Shown: positions 31,485 to 42,208 of the stretch, one piece after another
Layout of the letters: every line of letters begins with the position of its first letter
Position numbering within the stretch: position 1 is the first letter of the stretch
Source: Symbiodinium natans
Lineage: Eukaryota > Sar > Dinophyceae > Suessiales > Symbiodiniaceae
DNA: 57,500 bases
NCBI GenBank assembly: GCA_905221605.1
Contig: CAJNDS010002144.1
Coordinates: 540,147 to 597,646, forward strand
Direction of reading: 5' to 3'
The notes under the pieces: generated by a model
The model's database searches: none
Seen by the model: only the letters and a program-made list of their open reading frames with translations
What the model was told of the DNA's origin: nothing
Translations under genes and position numbers: made by a program

Positions 31485-31689
31485 TGCGGAGCTGCAGTTT
31501 GTATTGTGGAGAAGAGTTGGTGTTTAAGGTTAAAGGGTCAATGAACCCGGAATCATCTTGGCTCAAGACTGGGCCATGCGCCTGGTAGCAAAAAGAAGTT
31601 TCGAGTTCTTGGTGTTTGCTGGTTGGTTCAGGGTGAAACCTCTGGCGACTGTTAGGGTTGATTCCCTTCCCCTTTCGGTTGCCCCCGTA
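31485..31689 (+). repeat. 3' LTR (205 bp)
   Basis: Identical by eye to the 5' LTR. It is followed by TAGGG (31690-31694), matching the five bases before the 5' LTR. Confidence 0.95.
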
Positions 31690-31866
31690 TAGGGTTTAGG
31701 GGTTATGGAACCCGAAAACCCCGAAGAGTCCTTAGGGCCTAGATGACGTCGAACCCACGGAAAGGTTGTGCGCATGGCGGCCGTGGGGCTAAACCCCACT
31801 GACTGGAAGCACGTGGGGAATGGCATGTGACCTGGTTTCAGGTTTGTGGGTTTTTCAGGCTGGGCT

Positions 31867-32014
31867 CTACTTTGGAGGCTCATGGTACTTAAGAACCAAG
31901 CATAACCTCTACTTATAACCCAGTCTTACGCCCCTGAAGTCCCCAAATATGGTTATAGGTATAGTTATAAGTACAGTGATCATTGGTTAATAAGCACCAT
32001 GAACCTCCAAGTAG
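31867..32014. mobile_element. MITE-like element with ~33-bp terminal inverted repeats
   Basis: The left end CTACTTTGGAGGCTCATGGT continues to ACTTAAGAACCAA. The right end (31983-32014) is the complement of CTACTTGGAGGTTCATGGTG continuing to CTTATTAACCAA. The 80-base middle is AT-rich and itself partly palindromic (CTTATAACC and GGTTATAG). No coding capacity. Confidence 0.75.
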
Positions 32015-32099
32015 GGGCTTTAGCTCCACCCACCCCACGTTCTGAAGCCTTGAACCCTACAGACGTCGTCGGAATCCGAAGGTTTTACCACTAAGCAGC

Positions 32100-32328
32100 G
32101 TTGAGGGTTTAGGGTTCGGATTGCCCCTGAGCCCTAAATCCTAAGCACTAAACCCTAAATAAACACGCTCCGAAAGCTCTCTAGACGCTAAACCCTGCAC
32201 TGCAAAACCCAAAACCCTCAACCCTCAACCCTCAACCCCTAAGCCCCTAACCCCCAAACCCTAAACCCTAAACCCTAAACCCTAACCCCTAAACCCCAAA
32301 CCCTAAACCCTAAACCCCAAACCCCAAG
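32100..32328 (+). repeat. Degenerate telomere-like block before an exon
   Basis: Mixed CCCTAAA, CCCTCAA and CCCCAAA units from about 32210 end at AAG (32328), where an open MDR exon begins. Upstream (32015-32210) only scattered units are seen. Confidence 0.8.
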
Positions 32329-35300
32329 GCACTACTACACCATGACGAAGGCCACCGCTGAGAAGCCGGTGATTCTGGGCTCTGAGGGCTCTGGCACCGT
32401 GGAGCAGGCGGGGGGGAGGCTTAGGGTTTAGGGTTTAGGGTTTGGGGTTTGGGGTTTAGGGTTTAGGGTTTGGGGTTTAGGGCTTGGGGTTTAGGGTTTA
32501 GGGCTAAGGGTGTGGCAACGTTCTTTGCGCTCGTCGTGTGCCCTATAGATTGTCTTTCACGGGCCCACTCCCATGCGCGTCGCATGGCGGTATACCCACC
32601 CCAAACCACCCGGCGTATAGTGTTTTAGGGTTTCGGCCCCAGAGTCTGGTTGGTGTTCTCATCCGCCGTGGGCCTGTTCCACTGCAGTTTTACCTGGGCT
32701 GCACGTGGCGTGTGGTCAGGTCGCTCGCTGAGCTTCGGGCTCTCACGGTAGCGAGCCCTCAGCCGGACTTTGGGGTTTAGGGTTTCGGGTGTAGAGTTTA
32801 GGGCTTAGGGTTTGGGTTTAGGGGTTGAGGGTTTGGGGCTAGGTTTAAGGTTTCGGGTTGAGAGTATGCCTTGCAATGGGAAGCCTGAATGACGGTACCC
32901 CCCAAAAAGGTCGGAAACTCCACCTGCTGTGTGTCAAGCCGTAAACCCAAACCCTAAACCCCAAACCCTGAACCCAAAGCCCTAAGCCCTAAACCCTACA
33001 CGCGAAACCGAAACCCCAAACCCTAAGCCCGACGTAATCCCGCCTGGAGGTGCCCGAGGGAAGCGCCTTCCAGGTGGGTCAGAAAGCCCCTTGGCCCCTT
33101 TATTGTCTTTTTGTGTTTCGGGTTTAGGGTTGAGGGTTTCGGGTTTAGGGTTTAAGGTTGGGATGGCCCCCTTATACTAACAGTACCTAAGGGACTACAA
33201 CTCCCCATTACAATCCTGACTAAGTACTGTTAGTATAAGGGGGAACATCCCAAGTTCCGGAGTTTTGGGCCCCAGAAAGGGCGGGGAGGGTGTGAAGGGT
33301 GCTCGGGAGGTTCGGGGAGTGTCTTTCGGGCTTGGCACGGTTTGGGGTTTCTTTCGGTTTGCTTTTCTTGGGGGGGGTGTTTAGGGCTTAGGGTTTGGGG
33401 TTTGGAGGTTAGGGGCTTCCATAGGCTTCAGGATCTCGGTTTAGGGCTGTTCTAGGGTGGGTTGAGGGCCTGTGCAGAGCCAAGAAGAGAATGCCCTCCT
33501 CTTTTCCAGTCAGCCCTAAACCCTCAATAATCCTAAACCCAAACCCAAAAACCCGAAGCCCAAAACCCGAAGCCCGAAGCCAGAAACTCCACCCATCTTC
33601 ACACCCTTAGAAACCGTGCCGAAGTGCCGAGCGCTCTCAAGCAACCGCCCCCCCAACCCCAAACCCCAAACCCCAAACCCCAAACCCCAAACCCCAAACC
33701 CCAAACCCCAAACCCCAAACCCCAAACCCCAAACCCCAAACCCCAAACCCTAAATCCCTAAACCCCAAACCCCAAACCCTAAACCCTAAATCCGAACTCC
33801 AAAAGGACTTGCATGAAGCCCTTAACCCTGGCCCACACAGACTACACGAGACCAGTTGAGGTGTGGTTCATGTCCTTCAAGACCTGCGCGGATGCCGGTC
33901 TCATTAACATAGGGGTCGGAATAATTAACAATATCCCCTTATGGCCCCTGTGTAATTCTACGACAATGACCCCAAGAAACCCTGTTCTACTTATTAAGGC
34001 CCCTGTAGTACCCTTACTGGTTCCTAGTAGGGAAGACGCGAGTCTTTCAATACCAGGGATCCAAGCCCCTACCTGCCCAAACCCCAGATGAGTCCTGAAC
34101 CCCAAGCCCCAAACCCCAAACCCTAAGCCCTAAGCCCTAAACCCTAAACCCCAAAGCCCCAAACCCTAAACCCTTAACCCTTAACCCTTAACCCTAAACC
34201 CTAAACCCTAAACCCTTAAACCCTTAAACCCTAAGCCCGAAATCCTAAACCCTAAGCCCTAAACCCTAAACCCCTAAACCCGAAACCCCTAAACCCTAAA
34301 CCCGTTCTTGATTCTCTTCCGGGTTCTCCTCGTCGCCCAATGCTTGGAGGAACTTCGGGGAGCTTCCGGTGTAGCGCTTCGTGAGGGTTTAGGATTTAGG
34401 GTTTAGGGGGTTTAGGGGTTGAAGCATCACCACGGAATGCAAATGGTAATAGCATCTTGAAAATTACTCAGAATCAAGGTTGTCTCACAGACGTCTTGAT
34501 TTCTAAAATGCGCTTTTTGCTTTTTTGTACATGTCAAAGAAGCACTGCAAAGCCCTCAGCCCTAAACCCCAAAAACGGCACGAGGAGCTCGCGACGGTCA
34601 AAGATGAGTGCATGGCCCCGGCGCCTGAGCAAATGTCGATGGAGGAAGCTGGCAGCACCCCGCTGGCCCTACTCACGGCGTACCAGAGTATGCGCCTGGG
34701 TCCAGAGCTGTATAGGGTTTAGGGTTTAGGGTTTAGGGTTTAGGGTTTAGGGTTTAGGGTTTAGGGTTTAGGGTTAGGGGTTTAGCGCTTAGGGTTTAGG
34801 GTTCAGGGGTGAGGGTTCAGGGTTTAGGGTTCAGGGTTTAGGGTTTAGGGTTCAGGGTTTAGGGTTTAGGGGGCTCTAAACTGCTGCAGTAAAGCCCCTA
34901 AACAAGCCCCAAACTCCCGAAACCCGGAACCCTAAACCCCGAACCCGAAACCCGAAAGCCGAAACCCTAAACCCCCCTAACACCCGAAACCCAGGAAGGA
35001 TGCCGGCTACTCGCAGCCCGGTTGCGGCCGAGGGCAAAGGATCCTCGTGCACGCCGGAGCTGGAGGCCTCCCCGGCAGGTTTTGTGTCACTGGGGGTTGT
35101 AGCCTTAAACCCGAAACCCCAAACCCCAAACCCCAAACCCTAAACCCTAAACCCTAAACCCTAAACCCTAAACCCTAAACCCTAAACCCTAAACCTAAAT
35201 CCTAAACCCTAAACCCTAAACCCTAAACCCTGAACAGTTTGAGCTTAGGGTGTGTCTTGCCTTTCGGGCTTTTTGTGCCCGGATTCCAACAGACCCATGG

Positions 35301-35893
35301 TTAGGGAAGGTGAATGAATAAGGGGGTTCATCCAACTCCCCGCAATATAGGGGCCTCAATAATTAGAATAGGGTTTCTGGGGTTTTTATAGTAGAATGAT
35401 ACTAGTAGTAATTATGCCGACCCAGATATTATCTATCCCCAGCCTTCCCCCATGTGAAAAAAAGTATGTGTTCTTTTGGAGGTCTCTACGAGAGGTATCT
35501 TCCCTAAAGTCAGCACTCGTTGGAGTGGGACATTTTGCAATCCCTACACCCTAAACCCTGAACCCTCAACCCTAAACCCTCAACCCTCAACCCTCAACCC
35601 TAGACCCTAGACCCTAGACCCTAAACCCTAAACCCTAAACCCTAAACGTTAGAGGCGTGGGGCATCTTGCGCTGCAGCTGGCCAAGATCTACGAATTCGA
35701 GGTGGGGTTTAGGGTTTAGGGTTTAGGGCTTCGTTAGGGTTTAGGGTTTAGGGTTGAGGGTACCCCAAATCCTGAGCTACAAAAAGGCCACCTGAGTAAC
35801 TACTAAGCGCCAGCAGCGCGACGTCTGCTCTTTGCTTGTACTTCTTTGTTCGTACCAGGAAGCCCTAAACCCCTAAACTCTAAACCCTAAACC

Positions 35894-35939
<46 letters not shown>

Positions 35940-38900
35940 ACCCTAAACCCTAAACGCAGCTCTCCATGCATACCCCCGTCGCAAAACCGCTTGTTCCTGA
36001 GAGGGAATCAGGGACTTCGGTCTCCTACATGACGAAACGGGGGAGATCTGTCCGAAGCCCTCAGCCTTGCAAACTCAGAAGCCTACCTAAACCCTAAACC
36101 CCAAACCTTAAACCCTAAACCCTAAACCCTAAACCCCAAACCTTAAAGCCTAAAAACCCCCAACCCGAAAGAGAGAGGAGATTGTCACAACCTGCTCTGC
36201 TGCGAACGAAGAGTTCGTGAAGAGCCTGGGGGCCACGACCATTGTGGACTACAAAACCGAGGACTTCGTCACGAAGTACCCTTGGCCTGGGGGGGCTTTG
36301 TTTAGGGTTTAGGGTGTAGGCTGGTTGTGCGTGGCGTTTGGGGTTTCTGGGGTTGATTTTCTTGGGGGGGCTCTGGCTTTCAAGGGTTTAGTGTTTATGT
36401 ACTCCCAAACTGCATGCCGACTTGTCTCCCGAAATCCTGAGCTCCATATCCCTACGCCCTCTTCAGTACCCTTGCTGTCATTACCATGGCTCAAGGAGTA
36501 CCGTTTAGGGTTTGGGGTTAACGTCCCCAAAAGCCTCCGGAACCTGAAGCCCTAAACCCTAAACCCCTCTCTGAACCCTAAACCCTAAACCTTAGACCCG
36601 AAACCCTAAACCCTAAACCCGCAACCCTAAACCTCTGCAAAAGGGCCCAGACCCTAAGACCTACCTAGATGTTCCAAAACCCGTTAACTAAGGAATGTGC
36701 CGTAATTTATACCAAGGGTCCGTAGTAACAATTAGGGCATAACCCTAAACCCTAAACCCTAAACCCTGAGCCCTAAGCCCTAAACCCTAAACCCTAAACC
36801 CTAAACCCCAAACCCTTTCGGAAGATCTGGCTAGGTACGCCAACAACAAGTTCGACCTCGTCGTGGACCCCGTGGGTGGCGATCCTATTGGCTGCTGCTG
36901 TGCTGCCCAGAGCCCCGGACAGGGTTTAGGGTTTAGGGTTTAGGGTTTAGGGTTTAGGGTTGAGGGTTTAGGGTTTAGGGTTTAGGGTTAAGGGTTAAGG
37001 GTTAAGGGTTAGGTCAAGGGTTAAGTGTTTTGAGATAGGCTTCTTAAGGTTCGATTCGAAGATGAGGAACTTTCGGGAATGTCGCTGTTTGCTAGGGCTA
37101 GACGTGGACTCGCCGTTTCGCCAGCAATCGCTTGTGCACCACCCGGACAAGGCAGGTGGATCAGAGCAAGCCTTAAGCAGTTGTTTCTGGCCCGGGACGT
37201 GGTCATGGAAGCCGTGTCCCCCAAGTTGGAAAAGGAAGAGGAAGCCACGAGCAGGGCAAAGTCCACATTTCCGGGTGCTTTGTGTTGGTGTCCGACCTGC
37301 ACGCAACTCTCAGTGAGTTTGAGTGCTTGTATGGGATGTGCGTCGGACAAGGCGAGGGTTCCTGTGGATACTTCACACCCGCAACAGGGCGGTACTCCAG
37401 AACGGCCAGTGCATGAAACGAGAAATGTCACACCGTGCTGTGGACCCTGGCTCTGCTGTTTGCGGAGGGTTGCAAAGGTGTACCTTGCTATGGGTATGGG
37501 GTCGATTGTTATTATTTGTTGAAGAGCCCCCAAAGAACACAAGATAATAATCCTTATATTGCCCTTATATATGGAAGAATCGTCTGGTTTTTTGGGGTTC
37601 TTGAGCATTTAGTAGATGAGGTTTCGGGCTTTGAAGCTTTCTTCGGGCGTTGAAGTCTTGGGACTTTGCAGCCCAAACCCTAACCCTCAACCCAGAAGCC
37701 CCTGAGCACCTGTGCGAAGCCTGAAAGCCCTAAGCCTGAAGCCGTCTAAGCCCTAAATTCCACAAGCCCTAAACCCTTAGCCCCAAGCCCTAAGCCCGAA
37801 ACCCTACACCGCGAGACTCGCTCGCGCAGCAAAGGAACCCGCTGTCCCAGTACATGCCCCGGAGCAGGAAGGTCACGAAGAATGGTGGCACAGTGGCTCG
37901 AAGCACATCTTGAGTTTTAAGGGTTTTAAATCGGGTTTTAATAAGGTTAGAACCCTACACCCTAAACCCTAAACCCTAAATCCTAAACCCTAAATCACCC
38001 TAAACCCCCTACACGCCCTAAACACCCTAAACGCCCGAAGTGAAGGTGGTGGGAATCATCACTGGCACCTCACTTCAAGGAGCCCCCTGCGGCATCTCGG
38101 TCGAGCGAGAATCGGGGGTTGGAGCTTTTTAGGGGCTTTAGGAGTTTTAGGGTTAGGGTTTAGGGTTTAGGGTTTAGGGTTTAGGGTTTAGGGTTTAGGG
38201 TTTAGGGTTTAGGGTTTAGGGTTTAGGGTTTAGGGTTTAGGGTTTAAGGTTAGGGTTTAGGGTTTAGGGTTTAGGGTTTAGGGTTTAGGGTTTAGGGTTG
38301 GTTTAGGGAGAGTTTAGGGTTGAGGGGCCAAGAGATCAGTGAACCTTCACGGCCTGAAGCTCAAGACCCTTTAACACTCTGCCTTTCCACATATATAGAT
38401 ATACATACATACATACATATATAATATATGTATGTATATATACATATGCGCACACACACACACCTGCGTAAATGTTGAGGCGCACACAGTCTAAGAATGT
38501 TTTGGTGTGCAGCAGGTCATTGTGTTATGCTACTTTCGGAATGCAGATTGACTTGCATTGTGTTATATGATTGGTACATCACACTCCGCGGTGCTCCAAA
38601 CCCTAAACCCTAAACCCTAAACCCTAAACCCTAAACCCTAAACCCTAAGCCCTAAAGCCTAAACCCTAAACCCTGAACCCTAAACCCTAAGCCCTAAAGC
38701 CTAAACCCTAAACCCTGAACCCTAGCTCGAAACCCTAAACCCCAAACCCCAAGCCCTAAACCCTAAGGTGCCAGCCCATGCAAGCTGAGGCGCCATTGCT
38801 GCGGTGTGCTGCTCCTGCCTTCCGGCCCTGTGCCTCGCGCGAGCGAGGTTTAGGGTTTAGGGTTTAGGGTTTAGGGTTTAGGGCTTCGGGTTTAGGGTTC

Positions 38901-40183
38901 AGGGTTTAGGGTTTAGGGCTTCGGGTTTAGGGTTCAGGGTTTAGGGTTTAGGGCTTCGGGTTTAGGGTTCAGGGTTTTGAGTTTGGGGCTTCGGGTTTAA
39001 GGTCTAGCAGGTACAGCCGAGGGGTGAAGGGTTCGTTTAGGCTCCCCCACAAACCAGCCGTAAGGTGCGGCTACCGGTGCATGAGCGCATGCGGCCTGGG
39101 GCCGAAGACGCTTGGCCACGATCCTGAGGGTATAGGGTTTAGGGTTTAGGGTTTAGGGTCCCATTTTTGTTGTTGTTCTTGGCTTGTTCTTGTTCTGCTT
39201 GTCCTTGCAATGCGTGTTACAACATTCTCCTTCTTACGTTCTTCTTCTCATGTTCCTCCTTCATGTTTCATTTATAACAGGTGGCTCGGCGTTTAGGATC
39301 CGGGGTCAGTCTAGGGTTGCAAGTGCAGGACGGATATGGAAGGATGTAGGGCCTAGTTCGGGCTTGGGTCGCACGGGCCCCTGGAACAGGCCGTGCAATT
39401 AAGGGTTTAAGGGTTTAGGGTTTATAGGTTCAGGTTATGACGAGTCTACTGGCAACTATGGCTCCTATCAGGGGGGTGCAGCCCGCTGGTGTTGGGACTT
39501 GCCCTAAGCCCAAAACCCTGTTGCGTCTTCGTGGCCTGGAATCTTGGGTTTCTGAAGAGCAGAGTACTCTTCCAAGCAAGGGTTTAGGTTTGGGGTTCAG
39601 GGTTTAGGGTTCAGGGTTTAGGGTTGAGGGTTTAGAGATGTTTAGAGTCTAGGGTTCAGGGTTTTGGGGTTTAGGGCGTGCTTTTGAGATGGAGGTTGAC
39701 CTCACAAATGGGTCGTCTTGGGGTATTACAGCCCTTCCAAACCCTCAGCACTGAACCCTGATCGCTTCTTAGTTAAGGGTGCGAAGAAAGGGACCTGCAA
39801 AACCCAAAACCCTAAACATCCCTGACCTACATCCTAAACCCTAACCCCAAACCCACCTTGCACTTGCCCACGAGCCCGCCCGGGCCACAGGCCCTCCGGG
39901 CAACTCGGACAACCCCCGCCCGCCCATCCCTGTGCCTCTCCCAGGTACGTGGGACCCTTCATGCTGCGCGCTAACGAGGCTAACGTGGACCTCACGAGGC
40001 AGGCGGCTAGGATTTGGGGTTAAGGGGTTTGGGGGTTCAGGGGTTTAGGGGTTCAGGGTTACTTGGGGCTCAGACTCACCTAGCTTCTGGGGCTCTGAGC
40101 AGCATCACGCAAGGCTCCGTGAGTGGGTGGACCAGAAGCTCCTGCGAACGGAGATCGCTGAGGTCTTCAGCGCCTCGACTTGA
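32329..40183 (+). CDS. Medium-chain dehydrogenase/reductase (quinone oxidoreductase-like), spliced, 5' end missing
   Basis: Exons in order reconstruct an MDR core. 32329-32411 has KPVILGSEGSGTVEQAG, the N-terminal GxEGxGxV motif. 33045-33085 has EVPEGSAFQVGQK. 33861-33898 has VWFMSFKTCADA. 34585-34712 has ELATVKDECMAPAPEQMSME, then EEAGSTPLALLTAYQSM. 34995-35076 has RILVHAGAGG. 35655-35705 has VGHLALQLAKIYEFEV, completing the Rossmann glycine motif. 36181-36285 has NEEFVKSLGATTIVDYKTED. 36835-36880 has YANNKFDLVVDPVGG. Probable later exons are 37828-37900 (KVTKNGGTV), 38042-38095, 39945-40012 (YVGPFMLRANEANVDLTRQA) and 40103-40183 ending in TGA. MDR enzymes reduce quinones or enones with NAD(P)H. 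No catalytic-zinc motif was seen, so a zinc-free subfamily is likely. The assignment of the late exons is less sure. Confidence 0.72.
32412..33044. other. MDR intron holding TTTAGGG arrays and a dispersed repeat
   Basis: TTTAGGG units at 32421-32510 start right after the exon. A copy of the dispersed repeat shared with 17480-18515 occupies about 32530-32775. Degenerate TTTAGGG then CCCTAAA/CCCTAAG units follow to 33030. Confidence 0.65.
33167..33243. repeat. Perfect 20-bp inverted repeat, 77-bp hairpin element
   Basis: CCCCCTTATACTAACAGTAC at 33167-33186 is exactly complementary to 33224-33243, with a 37-base loop. It looks like a very short MITE or a foldback, in an intron of the MDR gene. 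Confidence 0.85.
33525..33800 (+). repeat. CCCCAAA (variant) array
   Basis: About fifteen perfect units of CCCCAAA at 33654-33752 with degenerate neighbours on each side. The long Gly-rich minus-strand frame over it is a repeat artefact. The stretch 33244-33525 upstream holds only degenerate TTTAGGG. Confidence 0.9.
33905..34025. mobile_element. MITE-like element, TCGGAATAATTA family
   Basis: The left end TAGGGGTCGGAATAATTA and right end TTATTAAGGCCCCTGTA are imperfect complements. The inner CCCCTTATGGCCCCTG is shared with 8203 and 44130. It begins just after the small MDR exon at 33861-33898. Confidence 0.6.
34090..34310 (+). repeat. CCCTAAA/CCCTTAA array in an MDR intron
   Basis: Mixed CCCTAAG, CCCTAAA and CCCTTAA units. 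TTTAGGG patches follow at 34384-34420. The stretch 34420-34584 leads into the exon at 34585. Confidence 0.8.
34714..34990 (+). repeat. TTTAGGG array after an MDR exon, then degenerate CCCTAAA
   Basis: About twenty TTTAGGG and TTCAGGG units run from 34716 to 34872, immediately after the exon ending QSMRLGPEL. CCCTAAA-like text follows to the acceptor CCCAG at 34994, an inverted pair around one intron. Confidence 0.85.
35105..35650 (+). repeat. CCCCAAA/CCCTAAA array, AT-rich spacer, CCCTCAA/CCCTAGA block
   Basis: CCCTAAA units at 35107-35232, a unique AT-richer spacer 35233-35545 containing AATATAGGGGCCTCAATAAT, then CCCTCAA, CCCTAGA and CCCTAAA to 35646, ending at the acceptor TTAGAG before the exon at 35655. 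Confidence 0.8.
35706..36180 (+). repeat. TTTAGGG start, CCCTCAA block and CCCTAAA end of one MDR intron
   Basis: GGGGTTTAGGGTTTAGGG follows the exon at 35705 directly. A block of CCCTCAA occupies 35887-35942, and CCCTAAA/CCCCAAA variants occupy 36085-36150, before the exon at 36181. Confidence 0.8.
36286..36640. other. MDR intron with TTTAGGG and CCCTAAA patches
   Basis: TTTAGGG patches near 36300 follow the exon. Unique sequence then runs to 36540, followed by CCCTAAA variants to 36635. No supported coding segment is seen. Confidence 0.6.
36664..36834. mobile_element. GATCTTCC-family element disrupted by a CCCTAAA array
   Basis: The left end CTAGATGTTCCAAAACCC and the core (TTAACTAAGGAATGTGCCG, then CCGTAGTAACAATTAGGGCA) align with the copy at 7785-7911. 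The right end GGAAGATCTGGCTAG is split from it by about 80 bases of CCCTAAA/CCCTAAG (36742-36818). The right end finishes in CTAG at 36834, which is the acceptor of the MDR exon at 36835. Confidence 0.6.
36920..37025 (+). repeat. TTTAGGG then GGGTTAA array
   Basis: About ten TTTAGGG units grading into GGGTTAA, after the MDR exon near 36880. Confidence 0.85.
37045..37300 (+). pseudogene. J-domain (DnaJ-like) fragment with a frame change
   Basis: One frame reads LLGLDVDSPFRQQSLVHHPD followed by KAGGSEQAL, carrying the HPD motif of the Hsp70-stimulating J-domain. The neighbouring frame then reads LKQLFLARDVVMEAVSPKLE, which fits J-domain helix III and IV. A frame change near 37165 separates the two, so the copy is broken. 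It sits in a roughly 640-bp non-repeat island (37030-37670) bounded on both sides by telomere-like repeats, so it may be a retrocopy. No spliced-leader relic was seen. The rest of the island (37300-37670) has no recognised domain. Confidence 0.5.
37670..39160 (+). repeat. Telomere-like arrays with small islands
   Basis: CCCTAAA/CCCTAAG at 37675-37805 and 37950-38030, a long TTTAGGG array at 38150-38320 (about 20 units), an ATAC/ATAT microsatellite at 38390-38465, CCCTAAA at 38598-38765, TTTAGGG with GGGCTTC variants at 38850-39000 and 39130-39157. GC-rich islands at 37828-37900, 38042-38095, 38770-38850 and 39035-39125 may be exons; only the first two fit the MDR gene. Confidence 0.75.
39160..39940 (+). 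other. Degenerate telomere-like stretch, no supported gene
   Basis: TTTAGGG variants at 39403-39440 and 39575-39680 alternate with unique sequence. A TTGTT/CTTCTT-rich patch lies at 39165-39280. The acceptor CCCAG at 39944 precedes the next MDR exon. Confidence 0.6.
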
Positions 40184-40189
40184 TTCGAC

Positions 40190-42200
40190 CCGAACCCCAA
40201 TTCCCTACATTTAACAAACCGTTAACCTTAAATCAACCCTAAACCCTAAACCCTAAACCCTAAACCCTAAACCCTAAACCCCAGACCCTAAACCCCAACC
40301 TTTGCCAGTCTCACCCGCAACCGCAAGCTTGCCCCGGAAAAAGCCGAGAGTGTGATACCCCCAGATCCCCAAACCCCTAAGCTCTCAGGTTCGAAAGTCA
40401 GCAACTCCCCAAAGCTCTCAAATTTAGACCCTAAACCATAAACCCTAAACCCTGAACCCGAAGCCCGAAACCAGGTTTCGAGGATGCTCCCAAAGCCCTC
40501 GAGACTCTGGAGGAGGGCGGAGGGCACAACGCGAAGAAAACGACGCTTGGAGAGCCAAGGTCCTTGCAAGCGTTTCAGAGTTTGAGGCTTAGGGTTTAGG
40601 ATTCAGGGTTTAGGGTTCAGGGGCTATGGAAGAGTTTAGGGATTTGAAGTTCAGGGTTCAGGTTTAGAGGTGTTGAGGGTGTTCGGGGTGGATGTTTTCG
40701 AAGGAGTTTTGGGGTATGGGGTTTCTGGGTTTCAGGGTGCTCCCACCTTTGGGGTCTGGAGTTTCGGTCAGTAGAGATAAGCCAAGCAGTTGAGTTTCGG
40801 GCTTCAGGTTTCTGAGTTTGAAGGCCTACTTCGAGGTTCAGGGTACATCCCCTAAAACCCTAAAACCTACCCTTAAGCCCTAAACCCTAAACCCTAAACC
40901 CTAAACCCTAAACCCTCAACCCTGAACCCTGAACCCTAAACCCTAAACCCTGAACCCTGAAGCCTGAACCCTAACCCCCGAATCCCTAAACCCTAAACCC
41001 TAAACCCTAAACCCTAAATCCCAAACCCTAAACCCTAAACCCGAACCCTTAACCCTAAACCCTACTTGTAAGCCCCCTAAGTCCTCTGGGTTAGAAAAAA
41101 GATTTCTCAATGAGGTTAGAAGCCCAAGTAGGGGCTCAGGGTGTTGAGGGTGTTCAGGGGTGGGTTTTAGGGTTTAGGGTTTAGGGTTTCGGGTTTAGGG
41201 TTTAGGGTTTAGGGTTTAGGGTGTTCAGGGACCTTAAGTTAGGTTTAAGCGTGTTCGAGGCTTGGGGATTTCGGGCTTGGAGGGACTCGGGGAACCTTGA
41301 ACCCAAAGTTGCTTAGTTTTCAGGGTTTAGGGTTTAGGGTTTAGGGTTTAGGGTTCAGGGTTCAGGGTTCAGGGTTTCGGGTTTAGGGTTTACCTGAATC
41401 CCTGCATTCTTTGGAGCCGGGTATTTCCTTCGAAGTCTTCCGACCACAGCCCAGGAAGAGCAAGCCCTTCCGGGGCAAGGTCGTCGTAAAGGTGAGCTGA
41501 GCCAACTCGTCCCATCACGTTTTTCGGGGTTGAGCACGAAAACCTATCATTCCGAACACTACGCCATGTAAACCCCAAGCCGAGCAACCCTAAACCTAAA
41601 CCTTAAACCTTGAACCCTAAACCCCAAACCCTAAACCCTAAACCCTAAAAACCCTAGACCCTAAACCCTAAACCCTTAACCCTTAACCCTTAACCCTAAA
41701 CCCTAAACCCTAGACCCTAAACCCAAACCCTAAACCTTGACCTCTCCAAGAGGCTTACAAGGATTGTCGATTGTTGGCGGCAGCTCCATGTAGAGTTCAC
41801 GCGGGCGCAGCCGAAGCTTGCCGTGCCTGTGGCAGATTCCCTGCCCCTTCAGAAAAAAGGGGACCTTCTGGGTATGGGTCTAGGGTTTGGGGTTTAGGGT
41901 ATAGGGTTGAGAGTTTAGGGTTTAGGTTCTAGCGTTCTTGAGAGGGATGGGGGGGGGGGTCCCTACTTTGGGAGCTGCATATCATGCGGAGGCGAGCTCT
42001 CAAAGGCCGATCCCTTGCTGACTTCCCTTGGCTGCTGTGTTAGGCGGGAGAGCCCTCGAATCTCGCGCCCTCAACCCCTAAACCCTAAACCCTAAACCCT
42101 AAACCCTAAACCCTAAACCCTGAACCCTGAACCCTGCTTCCGCGGCTGCTGAAGGCGGGAATTCCTGCATCTCGCCCCCCCCTCCCCTTACTCCGCCAAA
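40190..42200 (+). repeat. Intergenic degenerate telomere-like blocks
   Basis: Between the MDR stop (40183) and the next start codon (42209). Main blocks: CCCTAAA 40235-40300, TTTAGGG 40590-40690, CCCTAAA/CCCTGAA 40865-41065, TTTAGGG 41165-41225 and 41320-41390, CCCTAAA 41585-41735, TTTAGGG 41875-41925 and CCCTAAA 42070-42135. The GC-rich segment at 41395-41490 reads FFGAGYFLRSLPTTAQEEQA in one frame and might be an exon, but I cannot place it. A poly-G run is at 41950-41960. Confidence 0.7.
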
Positions 42201-42208
42201 TTGAAGCC

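Larger units (their letters stand above)
21786..31689 (+). mobile_element. Complete Ty1/copia-type LTR retrotransposon
   Basis: The element is 9,904 bases with 205-bp terminal repeats that I read as identical. It has a primer-binding site next to the left LTR, a purine tract before the right LTR, Gag, protease and a Pol order of integrase before RT/RNase H, which defines the copia superfamily. The flanking 5 bases are TAGGG at 21781-21785 and 31690-31694, the duplication length usual for copia, although in a TTTAGGG array this could also match by phase. Identical LTRs imply recent insertion. Two unusual enzyme-like domains lie in the polyprotein (see the Pol entry). Two frame changes interrupt the coding region and could be programmed, mutational or sequencing errors. 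Confidence 0.95.

Noticed and set aside
33516-33746. Gly/Phe/Trp-rich minus-strand frame
   Set aside because: Translation of the CCCCAAA array.
36470-36500. Second spliced-leader relic (ACCATGGCTCAAG)
   Set aside because: It lacks three bases of the leader core and has no upstream match. It is too weak to call.
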